Shown: piece by piece, positions 40,817 to 49,403 of the stretch
How positions within the stretch are numbered: position 1 is the first letter of the stretch
Layout: the number at the start of each line of letters is the position of its first letter
Source: Acinetobacter baumannii
Lineage (GTDB): Bacteria > Pseudomonadota > Gammaproteobacteria > Pseudomonadales > Moraxellaceae
Direction of reading: 5' to 3'
Length of the DNA stretch: 64,000 nucleotides
Assembly: GCF_009759685.1 (NCBI RefSeq)
Contig: NZ_CP046654.1
Span: 992,001-1,056,000 of the forward strand
The notes under the pieces: model-generated
Databases searched by the model: none
The model's input: the letters and a program-made list of their open reading frames with translations, nothing else
Told to the model about the DNA's origin: nothing
Made by a program: the position numbers and the translations under genes

Positions 40817-40979
40817 GAAAATTGCAGAACGTGGCAACAGTACACCATGGCTGTTAGAAATTGCACGAAGCAACTATAGCAGGCGAGCTACATGTAATAA
40901 AATTACAAAACGTTGATTTATGGGTTCCATTCTTAACCCATATCTTTCCTAAGTTTTTCAAAAATAATTTTTAAGAGTA

Positions 40980-41678
40980 ATGTTCATGTATAAAACATTG
41001 ACCACTTGCCTACTAGTAACTTGTCTTGGCTTAAGTGGATGTGCAACTTCTATTTTATCGACTGCCCTGCCGAATGAGACGACTGAGGTCCAAACAACTA
41101 TTTTAAAAACAGATCAAATTATTGCACTTGGGCAAGCCGTTAAAAACCAGCAAGAACAAGGCGTCGTATTTATAGGTCAAGACTTTAATTATTTAATGAC
41201 CGAAGGAAGTTCGGAATTTTTAAATATCATTAAAAATATTCCTGTAAATCAAAGAACTTTAATTATTCCCTCTCCTCTGCTACTCGAAATGGATGATCCT
41301 ACGCATTTTCATGGCGAACTCAAGTTTCAATACAATATTCCCACTTCAAACCTCTCTGATCAACAGAAAGAAAATTTAAAAAATTTAGGGTTTAAAAATC
41401 ATTTTATGGTTATGGAGAACCAAACACAGCTTTTATATCCCTACGCTATTATTCGTTTTAAAGGCCAAATTTATCAAACCAGTCCTACTTTAAAAGTCCA
41501 ACAAACGATTCCAACTCCATATCCAATCGCCTTACAACAAAAAGATGAAATAACCAAGAAACATCCGTTTAAACGTGTAACGCGTATGGCGCTTTATCCT
41601 TTAGCGATGGCATTTGATATAGTGACGGTAGCCCCTTCTCTCATCTTGTCAGATTTACGAGGTGACTTTACTAAATAA
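40980..41678 (+). CDS. Uncharacterised lipoprotein
   Basis: The 232-residue protein has a lipoprotein signal, LGLSGC lipobox with Cys near residue 21, so it is probably anchored in the outer membrane. No known domain is evident. The mature part looks mainly beta with an alpha segment, and has FIGQDFNYLMTEG and LYPYAIIRFKGQIYQT. A C-terminal LYPLAMAFDIVTVAPSLI hydrophobic stretch resembles segments in small Acinetobacter and Neisseria surface lipoproteins, but this is only a resemblance. ATG at 40980 or 40986 may be the start. A terminator follows. Confidence 0.75.
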   Translation: MFMYKTLTTCLLVTCLGLSGCATSILSTALPNETTEVQTTILKTDQIIALGQAVKNQQEQGVVFIGQDFNYLMTEGSSEFLNIIKNIPVNQRTLIIPSPLLLEMDDPTHFHGELKFQYNIPTSNLSDQQKENLKNLGFKNHFMVMENQTQLLYPYAIIRFKGQIYQTSPTLKVQQTIPTPYPIALQQKDEITKKHPFKRVTRMALYPLAMAFDIVTVAPSLILSDLRGDFTK

Positions 41679-42019
41679 GCGCCCTTACTAATCTAAAAAC
41701 AAACCAGCCCTTAGGCTGGTTTTGTTTAAGAAAATTTCTTTTGTTTGATATTTATAAATTTTCTCAATTTTTTTATTTTGAATAATCATTTGTTCTTAAA
41801 CTTTTTAAATTCTATTTTCACGTTTGTATACCAATACTTTTATAGAAATTTCGCTAAGCGTAAAAACACGTGTAACTTTTATGTAAGCTAAAACTTCATC
41901 ATTTTTCATCCAAATGCGCTATATCAGATTTACAAAAAATAACATAAGATTTTCATATAAGGGACTAGCTTAAAAGTGTGAGTCAATTCAATCAAATTGA
42001 GGAACAAGGGGAGACTGTC
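41679..42019. other. Gene-free region between the lipoprotein and Sel1 genes
   Basis: These 341 bases are AT-rich, with no credible coding frame beyond the leader of the Sel1 gene. They hold the lipoprotein terminator at 41697-41728 and presumably the promoter of the Sel1 gene, for which I see no convincing consensus. Confidence 0.5.
41697..41728 (+). terminator. Terminator after the lipoprotein gene
   Basis: AAACCAGCC-CTTA-GGCTGGTTT followed by TGTTT. The same hairpin recurs at 42403-42428 after the Sel1 gene. Confidence 0.85.
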
Positions 42020-42400
42020 ATGAATATGAAAACAATCAAGCATGGGCTTAATCACTTGTTTGCCTTTGAAAACTTACCAGCCGATATGCATTCACAAGCT
42101 GAGGAAGAAATTGAACAAGGCTTACGCTTTGAAGAGTTAGCCATACAAGATCATGAACGTATGCAGAATTGGTTAGATATTACCCAAAATGACCGCAATG
42201 CGATGTGGTGCTACCTCCGTGCAGCTTTAAGAGGTAATGCTGACGCTTCCTTTAAACTTGGTATTGGCTATTTAAATGGTCAATTTGGTTTAGATAAAAA
42301 CTACACTGAAGCTGAAAAGTGGTTAAACAAAGCAGCAAGTCAGGGACATCCTGATGCTGAACGTTGCTTACAAGAAGCTTTTAGTAAACTTGCCTTCTAA
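42020..42400 (+). CDS. Sel1-repeat protein
   Basis: This is a small helical protein of 126 residues. The start at 42020 is chosen because GGGGAG lies 6 bp upstream; the frame extends back to a GTG at 41978. Residues about 75-110 (DASFKLGIGYLNGQFGLDK then EAEKWLNKAASQGHPDAE) form one clear Sel1-like repeat, with a weaker one before it (AMWCYLRAALRGNA). Sel1 repeats mediate protein-protein contacts. There is no signal peptide. The partner and role are unknown. Confidence 0.8.
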   Translation: MNMKTIKHGLNHLFAFENLPADMHSQAEEEIEQGLRFEELAIQDHERMQNWLDITQNDRNAMWCYLRAALRGNADASFKLGIGYLNGQFGLDKNYTEAEKWLNKAASQGHPDAERCLQEAFSKLAF

Positions 42401-42402
42401 CA

Positions 42403-42428
42403 AAAAACCAGCCCTTAGGCTGGTTTTT
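42403..42428. terminator. Terminator between the Sel1 gene and ettA
   Basis: AAAACCAGCC-CTTA-GGCTGGTTTT has A and T runs on both sides, so it can serve the Sel1 gene and, on the minus strand, ettA. Confidence 0.88.
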
Positions 42429-42442
42429 AAATTTAGCAGTAA

Positions 42443-44104
42443 TTAACCGCTAATTTTTTTGTATTTCTTGCGATGAGGCTGAGCGTCGTCACCTAGCTTA
42501 GCGCGGCGATAAGCTTCAAACTCGGTATAGTTACCTGTATAGAACTCTGGTTGTTCATCTTCAAATGACAAGATATGAGTCGCAATACGGTCAAGGAACC
42601 AACGGTCATGCGATACAACCATGACTGTACCTGGGAATACCAAAATTGCATCTTCAAGTGCACGTAAAGTTTCTACGTCCAAGTCGTTTGATGGTTCATC
42701 CAGTAAGATAACGTTTGCACCTTGCTGTAAAATTTTCGCAAGTTGTAAACGGTTACGCTCACCACCTGACAATTCACCTACGCGTTTTTGCTGATCTTGG
42801 CCTTTAAAGTTAAAACGACCAATATAAGCACGTGATGCAATTTCATAATCGCCCACTTTCAAGATGTCTAAACCGCCAGAAACTTCTTCCCAAACCGTTT
42901 TGTTATCATCTAAAGTGTCACGAATCTGACCAACATAAGCAACTTTAACCGAATCACCAAGTGTTACAGTACCGGTGTCAGGTTTTTGCTCACCTGTCAT
43001 CATACGGAATAAAGTCGTTTTACCGGCACCGTTAGGACCAACAATACCTACAATCGCTGCTGGTGGTACGGTAAATGACAAGTTTTCGTAAAGTAAACGA
43101 TCACCAAATGACTTGCTGATATTTTCTACTTCAACAACCTTGTTACCTAAACGTGGACCAGGTGGAATATAGATTTCAGAGGTCTCATTACGCTGTTGGA
43201 ATTCGCGTGAGTTAAGCTCTTCAAAACGCTCCATACGCGCTTTGTTTTTCTTTTGCTGACCTTTCGCATTTTGACGAACCCATTCAAGTTCTTTTTTCAA
43301 TGCTTTAGCAAAAGATTCTTCTTGTTTCTGCTCTTGTTCTAAACGAGCATTTTTTTGCTCCAACCAAGAAGTATAGTTACCTTGGTAAGGAATACCGTGT
43401 CCACGGTCAAGCTCCAAGATCCACTCGGCAACGTTATCTAAGAAATAACGGTCGTGCGTAATCGCCACGATTGTGCCAGGGAAATCTTTTAAGAATCGCT
43501 CTAACCAAGATACAGACTCTGCATCCAAATGGTTCGTTGGTTCGTCAAGAAGCAACATATCTGGTTTAGAGAGCAATAAACGGCAAAGTGCTACACGACG
43601 GCGTTCACCACCAGAAAGCTTAGTTACATCTGCATCCCAAGCTGGAAGGTTCAAGGCATCTGCCGCGATTTCAAGCTGGTTATTTAGGTTATGTGCATCC
43701 CAAGCATGGATAATTGATTCTAATTTTTCCTGCTCTTTCGCAAGCGCATCAAAATCAGCATCTGGGTCTGCATATTCTGCAAATACCTGATCAAGACGCT
43801 CTAAAGCATCTAAAGCTTCACGCACACCATCTTCAACGTTACCACGAACGTCTTTAGTCGGATCAAGTGGCGGTTCTTGCTCTAAATAGCCGATTTTAAT
43901 TCCAGGTTGTGCACGAGCTTCACCAGAGAAATCTTTATCTACGCCAGCCATAATACGAAGCAAGGTAGACTTACCCGCACCGTTCAAACCGAGAACACCA
44001 ATTTTGGCACCCGGGAAAAATGATAAAGAGATGTCTTTTAAGATTTCGCGCTTTGGCGGAACCATCTTAGACACTCGGTTCATCGTATAAATATATTGGG
44101 CCAC
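42443..44104 (-). CDS. ettA: Energy-dependent translational throttle EttA
   Basis: EttA is an ABC-F protein that binds the ribosomal E site and gates entry into elongation according to the ATP/ADP ratio. The GTG at 44104 (VAQYIYTMNRV) has GAGGAG 6 bp upstream and matches the family start, giving 553 residues. There are two ABC domains: Walker A GLNGAGKST and GPNGAGKTT, signatures LSGGERRRVAL and LSGGERNRLQL, and Walker B LLLDEPTNHLD and ILLDEPSNDLD. Between them are the arm and the charged linker. There are no membrane segments, as expected for ABC-F. Confidence 0.95.
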   Translation of the reverse strand: MAQYIYTMNRVSKMVPPKREILKDISLSFFPGAKIGVLGLNGAGKSTLLRIMAGVDKDFSGEARAQPGIKIGYLEQEPPLDPTKDVRGNVEDGVREALDALERLDQVFAEYADPDADFDALAKEQEKLESIIHAWDAHNLNNQLEIAADALNLPAWDADVTKLSGGERRRVALCRLLLSKPDMLLLDEPTNHLDAESVSWLERFLKDFPGTIVAITHDRYFLDNVAEWILELDRGHGIPYQGNYTSWLEQKNARLEQEQKQEESFAKALKKELEWVRQNAKGQQKKNKARMERFEELNSREFQQRNETSEIYIPPGPRLGNKVVEVENISKSFGDRLLYENLSFTVPPAAIVGIVGPNGAGKTTLFRMMTGEQKPDTGTVTLGDSVKVAYVGQIRDTLDDNKTVWEEVSGGLDILKVGDYEIASRAYIGRFNFKGQDQQKRVGELSGGERNRLQLAKILQQGANVILLDEPSNDLDVETLRALEDAILVFPGTVMVVSHDRWFLDRIATHILSFEDEQPEFYTGNYTEFEAYRRAKLGDDAQPHRKKYKKISG

Positions 44105-44401
44105 GCAGGACTCCTCAATTGAAAAACCAATACATCGCAAAACGCGACAAAATAATCGCGCGTATTATACGATGAAAACACTAATGACTTGAAGTTATGA
44201 TTTCCATCGTACGGATTTATCAAACAATTTTCTTTTTCAATAAGTTGCAAAATGTTTATGTATAAGATTTATACAACGTTTCAGCGTATATTTTTCTATC
44301 TATATTCCTAAAATTGGATAACAAACCAGAATTTCTGCAATTTTCTATATAAATTTTAAGCTAGACTCGCTCAATATTTAACTCACGAAGATGAAGTAAT
44401 C

Positions 44402-45679
44402 ATGACTTATAAAGATGAAACCTTAGCCATTCACGCAGGCTACACTCCAGAAGCAACCACTAAAGCTGTTGCAGTCCCTATCTATCAAACAACTTCGTAT
44501 GCATTTGATAACACACAACACGGTGCCGACCTTTTCGATTTAAAAGTTCAAGGCAATATCTATACCCGTATTATGAATCCAACCACAGCCGTACTTGAGC
44601 AGCGCCTTGCTGCGTTAGAAGGCGGTATTGGGGCATTAGCTTTGGCATCGGGAATGGCAGCTATTACTTACGCAATTCAGACCATTACTGAAGCTGGAGA
44701 TAATATTGCCTCAGTCTCAACTTTATATGGTGGAACGTACAACTTATTTGCTCATACCCTGCCAAAACAAGGCATTGAAGTTCGCTTTTTTGATTATCAA
44801 AAGCCTGAAAGCTTACGTAACTTAATTGATGATAAAACTAAACTTGTTTTTGTTGAGTCAATCGGCAATCCGCTTGGAAATATCATCGATCTAGAAGAAA
44901 TTTCGAAAATCGCCCATGAATATGGCGTACCTGTCGTTGTTGATAATACAGTCGCTACCCCTGCTTTATTAAAACCATTCCAATATGGCGCCGATATCGT
45001 CATACATTCTTTGACTAAATATATTGGTGGTCATGGCAATAGTATTGGTGGTGCGATTATCGATAGCGGTAAGTTTCCTTGGGGTAAATATCCGGAGCGT
45101 TTTAAAGTATTGAACACGCCAGACCCAAGCTATCATGGTGTGAACTATGTCGAGGCATTAGGTGAAGCTGCCTATATAGCAAGGGCTCGGGTTGTACCAT
45201 TACGTAATACAGGCGCAGCTATTAGCCCGCTCAGTGTTTTCTTAATTTTACAGGGTCTAGAAACGCTTAATTTACGGATGGAACGTCATACTGAAAATGC
45301 ACAAAGAATTGCGGAATATTTGCAAAATCATCCGAAAGTAAAATGGGTCAATTACGCAGGCTTAAAAGATCATCCACAACACCAACTTGCGCAAAAATAT
45401 GTAAAAGGTAAACCTTCTGCAATTTTATCTTTTGGGGTTCAAGATGGCCGTGAAGGCGGTACTCGCTTCATTGATGCCCTCCAGCTATTTACCCGCCTTG
45501 TGAACATTGGTGATGCGAAAAGTCTGGCGTGTCACCCTGCAACCACAACTCACCGCCAACTCAACGAACAAGAACTAAAAGCTGCTGGTGTAAGTGAAGA
45601 TATGGTACGTCTTTCAATTGGTATCGAGCATGTTGATGACCTCATTGCCGATTTAGAACAAGCACTTTCATCCGTATAA
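44402..45679 (+). CDS. metY: O-acetylhomoserine sulfhydrylase
   Basis: This PLP enzyme makes homocysteine from O-acetylhomoserine and sulfide; some members also act on O-acetylserine. The 425-residue protein is of the Cys/Met metabolism family. PLP Lys near residue 206 is in HSLTKYIGGHG, and IYTRIMNPTTAVLEQRLAALEGG and the C-terminal SIGIEHVDDLIADLEQAL are typical. The length and the YHGVNYVEALG segment favour MetY over MetB or MetZ. It has 297 bp of upstream DNA to ettA and a terminator after it, so it is monocistronic. Confidence 0.9.
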   Translation: MTYKDETLAIHAGYTPEATTKAVAVPIYQTTSYAFDNTQHGADLFDLKVQGNIYTRIMNPTTAVLEQRLAALEGGIGALALASGMAAITYAIQTITEAGDNIASVSTLYGGTYNLFAHTLPKQGIEVRFFDYQKPESLRNLIDDKTKLVFVESIGNPLGNIIDLEEISKIAHEYGVPVVVDNTVATPALLKPFQYGADIVIHSLTKYIGGHGNSIGGAIIDSGKFPWGKYPERFKVLNTPDPSYHGVNYVEALGEAAYIARARVVPLRNTGAAISPLSVFLILQGLETLNLRMERHTENAQRIAEYLQNHPKVKWVNYAGLKDHPQHQLAQKYVKGKPSAILSFGVQDGREGGTRFIDALQLFTRLVNIGDAKSLACHPATTTHRQLNEQELKAAGVSEDMVRLSIGIEHVDDLIADLEQALSSV

Positions 45680-45697
45680 ATTTTAAACTCATCTAAC

Positions 45698-45724
45698 AAG
45701 CCTCTGGAATTTAGAGGCTTTTTT
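45698..45724 (+). terminator. Terminator after metY
   Basis: AAGCCTCT-GGAATTT-AGAGGCTTTTTT. Confidence 0.92.
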
Positions 45725-45952
45725 ATTTTCAAGTGATTTAACTATTAAGAATAATTAATGGATTAGGGTAGTAATTTAGAGTTTTTACTCTAAATAAATT
45801 GTTAAATTTCATATATTTACATACTAGACAATTTTTAAACATCTATTAAGATAAGGCAATATTTAGGAGTTCATCAGGATGAACCAACGGTTGTAAAAAT
45901 AAAAATTACATACCGGAATAAATAGCCCCTGCCCCTACTTAGGTAAAATGCT

Positions 45953-46843
45953 GTGAATAAAAAATTAGAAGCTCTGTTCCAGGAAAAGGTACAAGGTAAA
46001 GTCATCTTAGTGACAGGCGCCTCAAGTGGAATCGGTTTAACGATTTCCAATAAACTTGCTGACGCTGGTGCGCATGTTTTACTGGTTGCCCGTACTCAAG
46101 AAACATTAGAAGAAGTCAAAGCAGATATTGAAAGCCGTGGCGGTCAGGCATCAATTTTCCCATGTGATCTGAACGACATGGAAATGATTGATCAGGTTTC
46201 TAAAGAGATTTTAGCTTCTGTTGACCATATTGATATTTTAATTAATAACGCAGGTCGCTCTATTCGTCGTGCCGTTCATGAGTCTTATGATCGTTTCCAC
46301 GACTTTGAACGTACTATGCAATTAAACTACTTTGGCGCTGTACGTTTAGTGCTCAATATTTTGCCTCACATGATTCAACGCAAAGATGGGCAAATTATCA
46401 ATATTAGTTCGATTGGTGTATTAGCAAATGCAACCCGCTTCTCGGCTTATGTTGCTTCTAAAGCTGCGCTTGATGCATTTAGCCGTTGTCTATCAGCAGA
46501 AGTTCATGCACATAAAATTGCAATCACTTCAATTTATATGCCTTTAGTGCGTACACCAATGATTGCGCCGACCAAGATTTATAAATATGTACCGACTCTC
46601 TCACCTGAGCAAGCAGCCGATTTAATTGCTTATGCGATTGTGAAACGTCCAAAACGTATTGCAACTAACTTAGGCCGTTTGGCTTCTATGACCTATTCAG
46701 TGGCCCCTGGCATTAACAATATGTTTATGTCGATTGGTTTCCGTCTGTTTCCAAGTTCAGACGCCGCAAAAGGCAAAAAAGCTGAAAAACTTAACTGGGT
46801 GCAAAAAGCATATGCACGCATTTTCCCTGGTGAGCATTGGTAA
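45953..46843 (+). CDS. acr1: Fatty acyl-CoA reductase, Acr1 type (SDR family)
   Basis: Acr1 reduces long-chain acyl-CoA to fatty aldehyde with NADPH, the first step toward wax esters. The 296-residue protein has ILVTGASSGIGLTISNKLA (cofactor loop) near residues 19-37, NNAGRS near 98 and the catalytic Ser and Tyr-x-x-x-Lys in INISSIG...YVASKAAL near 148-172. The ends (MNKKLEALFQE and AYARIFPGEHW) and the body agree closely with the Acinetobacter Acr1 sequence as I remember it, rather than a generic SDR. The start is GTG at 45953; an upstream ATG runs into a stop at once. It is monocistronic. No wax ester synthase gene is in the window. Confidence 0.85.
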   Translation: MNKKLEALFQEKVQGKVILVTGASSGIGLTISNKLADAGAHVLLVARTQETLEEVKADIESRGGQASIFPCDLNDMEMIDQVSKEILASVDHIDILINNAGRSIRRAVHESYDRFHDFERTMQLNYFGAVRLVLNILPHMIQRKDGQIINISSIGVLANATRFSAYVASKAALDAFSRCLSAEVHAHKIAITSIYMPLVRTPMIAPTKIYKYVPTLSPEQAADLIAYAIVKRPKRIATNLGRLASMTYSVAPGINNMFMSIGFRLFPSSDAAKGKKAEKLNWVQKAYARIFPGEHW

Positions 46844-46864
46844 TTTAAAATATTCAGCAAGCTT

Positions 46865-46903
46865 AAATAAAAAAGCGCCTCATGAAAGGCGCTTTTTTAT
46901 TTG
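46865..46903. terminator. Bidirectional terminator between acr1 and the SulP gene
   Basis: AAAAAAGCGCCT-CATGAA-AGGCGCTTTTTT has A/T runs on both sides and lies between convergent genes. Confidence 0.93.
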
Positions 46904-46910
46904 GTTCTAT

Positions 46911-49112
46911 TTACGCATCTAAAAATTCGACATGCCCTGTTTTGACATCGTAAATCGCGCCAACAATCGCTATTTCACCACGATCCAGTAAGTCTTTAAG
47001 TACCGTACTGTTATTAATAATATATTGGATATTGTAGTGAACATTCATAGCAGTTACCTGATTTACGAAGGTCTTGTTTAATTCACGGGGTTGCATAATG
47101 TCATATACGCTTTCTACCGAATGCATGAGCGGACCAAGCACATATTGAATATGCGGCATCTCTTTGACATCGGAGATTTGCTTTTGCTGTAAGCGTAACT
47201 GACATGCACTCGTCACTGCACCACAGTCAGTATGGCCTAAAACTAAAATGACTTTTGAGCCTTTGGCCTGACAAGCAAACTCAAGCGAGCCTAATACCTT
47301 TTGACCTGCAATATTACCTGCAATCCTTAAACTAAATAGATCACCAATACCCACGTCAAAAATCATTTCAGTTGGAGCACGTGAGTCCATACATCCCAAA
47401 ACAGCAGCAATTGGGTGCTGGCCTTCATCTGCAGTAACACGAATTTGGCGATAAATATCACGTTGCAAGCGCTCATTTTTAACGAAACGTTCATTTCCTT
47501 CTTTAAGTAAAGTAATGACTTGCTGTGGACTTAATTTACGTTGTAGATCTCTCGTACTAATGTAGATATCCAGTACTGCATCATCTACCTCTTCATAGTG
47601 CTGCTTAAATCCAATAAGCTTAAGGTCGACTTGGCGTTTAACTGCCGTCTCATTTTGATAGTCTTGAATGACTTGATAAATATCCGGATCAATCGAATCA
47701 CATTGAGTGGCATCAATAATCAACTGTTGATCTTTATGAACATGTTCCAAGGCAGAAATGAGTGCGGAACGATTCAGAAAAGTCACTTGTGAAGGAAGCT
47801 CAATACGCGTCACGATTCCATGTAAATGCTTTTCTTTATAAACACGAACACCTTTATTGAAGTTGCCATATAAAATAAATGCACTACTGGTAAATAGCCC
47901 CACCAAGATTCCGGTTAATAAATCTGTCAGCAAGATTGCAACCAAGGTAATAATGAATGGTAAAAACTGTCTCCAACCTTTTTGGTAAAGCTGCTTGAAT
48001 AACTTTGGATGAGTCAGTTTAAAACCAGTCACGATCAAAATTGCTGCAAGTGCAGACAAAGGAATCATGTTCATGAGTGGGACAAAAAATAGAATGGCAA
48101 GCAGTAACAACACACCGTGAATAATGGTTGAGCATTTACTACGTGCACCTGTATTGGCATTTACAGAACTACGGACAATCACTGAGGTCACTGGCATTCC
48201 GCCAATCAAACCCGACACAATATTACCTGCTCCTTGCGCCCATAACTCACGATTAGGTGGAGATGAACGCTTTTGAGGATCAAGCTTATCGGCTGCTTCT
48301 AAATTTAGTAATGTTTCTAAAGATGCCACGATCGCAAGTGTAATGGCTCCAGTATAAATTAATGGTTCAGCTAAATAGCTAAAGTCAGGAAAAACCAATA
48401 CCTCTTCTGGTGCTTGTAATATATTTGGTAGTTGAATCAAATTATTACTTTGCACAGCCCATGAAGAACCGATACTTATTAAAACAAAGTTAAAAACTGC
48501 TGCGAGTACCACGGCAATTAAGGCAGAAGGCAACGCTAACTTTTTAAGTGGGCTACTGTCCCAAGCTAAAATTAAAAATAAGCTCAGCAGTCCAATCAAT
48601 GCTGCTCCAGCATCAAATTTTTGGATAAACGTATCCGGTGTAGCAGTCCAAACTTCTTTCCATGAAAAATCAGTCAACCCAAATAAATAAGGTAACTGTG
48701 TCACAATCAGAATGGCACCAATGGCTGCCAACAATCCTAAAATGACATTGTTTGGAATAAAGTTGGCAAAGAAACCCAACTTAAATACACCAAACAGAAT
48801 TTGTAAAATTCCTGCAAATACAATACACAATAAAAAGGCGGCATAATTGCCGCCTAATTGATCGAGTTGTACAAGGATGACCGCAGTCAACCCTGCTGCT
48901 GGGCCAGAAACGCTGATGTGAGAGCCACTCAGCAGGCCAACAATAATTCCACCCACTATTCCAGCAATAATGCCAGAAATAATTGGAGCACCTGAGGCTA
49001 AGGCAATACCCAAACATAAGGGTAAGGCCACGAGAAATACGACCACTCCCGAAAGGAGGTCGTTTACGTGAAATCTATTTTTCAGTTCTAAAGCCGGCAT
49101 AAAAACAACCAT
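46911..49112 (-). CDS. SulP anion transporter-carbonic anhydrase fusion
   Basis: This 733-residue protein contains three parts. Residues about 1-395 form a SulP transporter with some twelve membrane segments (SGPAAGLTAVILVQ, GGMPVTSVIVRSS). About 415-515 is a STAS-like cytoplasmic domain (HKDQQLIIDATQCDSID). 528-733 is a beta-carbonic anhydrase with zinc ligands Cys574, His627 and Cys630 and the Asp576/Arg578 dyad (GCMDSR, GHTDCG). The likely role is bicarbonate movement coupled to CO2 hydration; this substrate is inference. ATG at 49112 or 49100 are both possible starts. It is monocistronic. Confidence 0.92.
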   Translation of the reverse strand: MVVFMPALELKNRFHVNDLLSGVVVFLVALPLCLGIALASGAPIISGIIAGIVGGIIVGLLSGSHISVSGPAAGLTAVILVQLDQLGGNYAAFLLCIVFAGILQILFGVFKLGFFANFIPNNVILGLLAAIGAILIVTQLPYLFGLTDFSWKEVWTATPDTFIQKFDAGAALIGLLSLFLILAWDSSPLKKLALPSALIAVVLAAVFNFVLISIGSSWAVQSNNLIQLPNILQAPEEVLVFPDFSYLAEPLIYTGAITLAIVASLETLLNLEAADKLDPQKRSSPPNRELWAQGAGNIVSGLIGGMPVTSVIVRSSVNANTGARSKCSTIIHGVLLLLAILFFVPLMNMIPLSALAAILIVTGFKLTHPKLFKQLYQKGWRQFLPFIITLVAILLTDLLTGILVGLFTSSAFILYGNFNKGVRVYKEKHLHGIVTRIELPSQVTFLNRSALISALEHVHKDQQLIIDATQCDSIDPDIYQVIQDYQNETAVKRQVDLKLIGFKQHYEEVDDAVLDIYISTRDLQRKLSPQQVITLLKEGNERFVKNERLQRDIYRQIRVTADEGQHPIAAVLGCMDSRAPTEMIFDVGIGDLFSLRIAGNIAGQKVLGSLEFACQAKGSKVILVLGHTDCGAVTSACQLRLQQKQISDVKEMPHIQYVLGPLMHSVESVYDIMQPRELNKTFVNQVTAMNVHYNIQYIINNSTVLKDLLDRGEIAIVGAIYDVKTGHVEFLDA

Positions 49113-49354
49113 TTATAATATAAAAAAACAATCAATTTTTAATGTAACTGCCTGAAAGTGAGGAACTTACTTCAAGGCTTTATCGATATTGTCTGACAAC
49201 TGAATCGGGTTAAAGTTGAGTTATGCTATAACGTTGTATAGTTGATTGTAGATTTCACGACGTTTTTGTTGATCTTAAGATTCACCTCATCTTTATGAGC
49301 GTGATGTTTTAATAAAACATGGCACTAGCCATTTAGAAGACGATTTAAAAACAA

Positions 49355-49388
49355 TAAAAAAAGCCTCCCGTTTAGGAGGCTTTTTTAG
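49355..49388 (-). terminator. Terminator after tex
   Basis: On either strand AAAAAAGCCTCC...GGAGGCTTTTTT with a 6-base loop. It lies 16 bp past the tex stop. Confidence 0.93.
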
Positions 49389-49403
49389 GTTCTCTAAAGG
49401 CTC

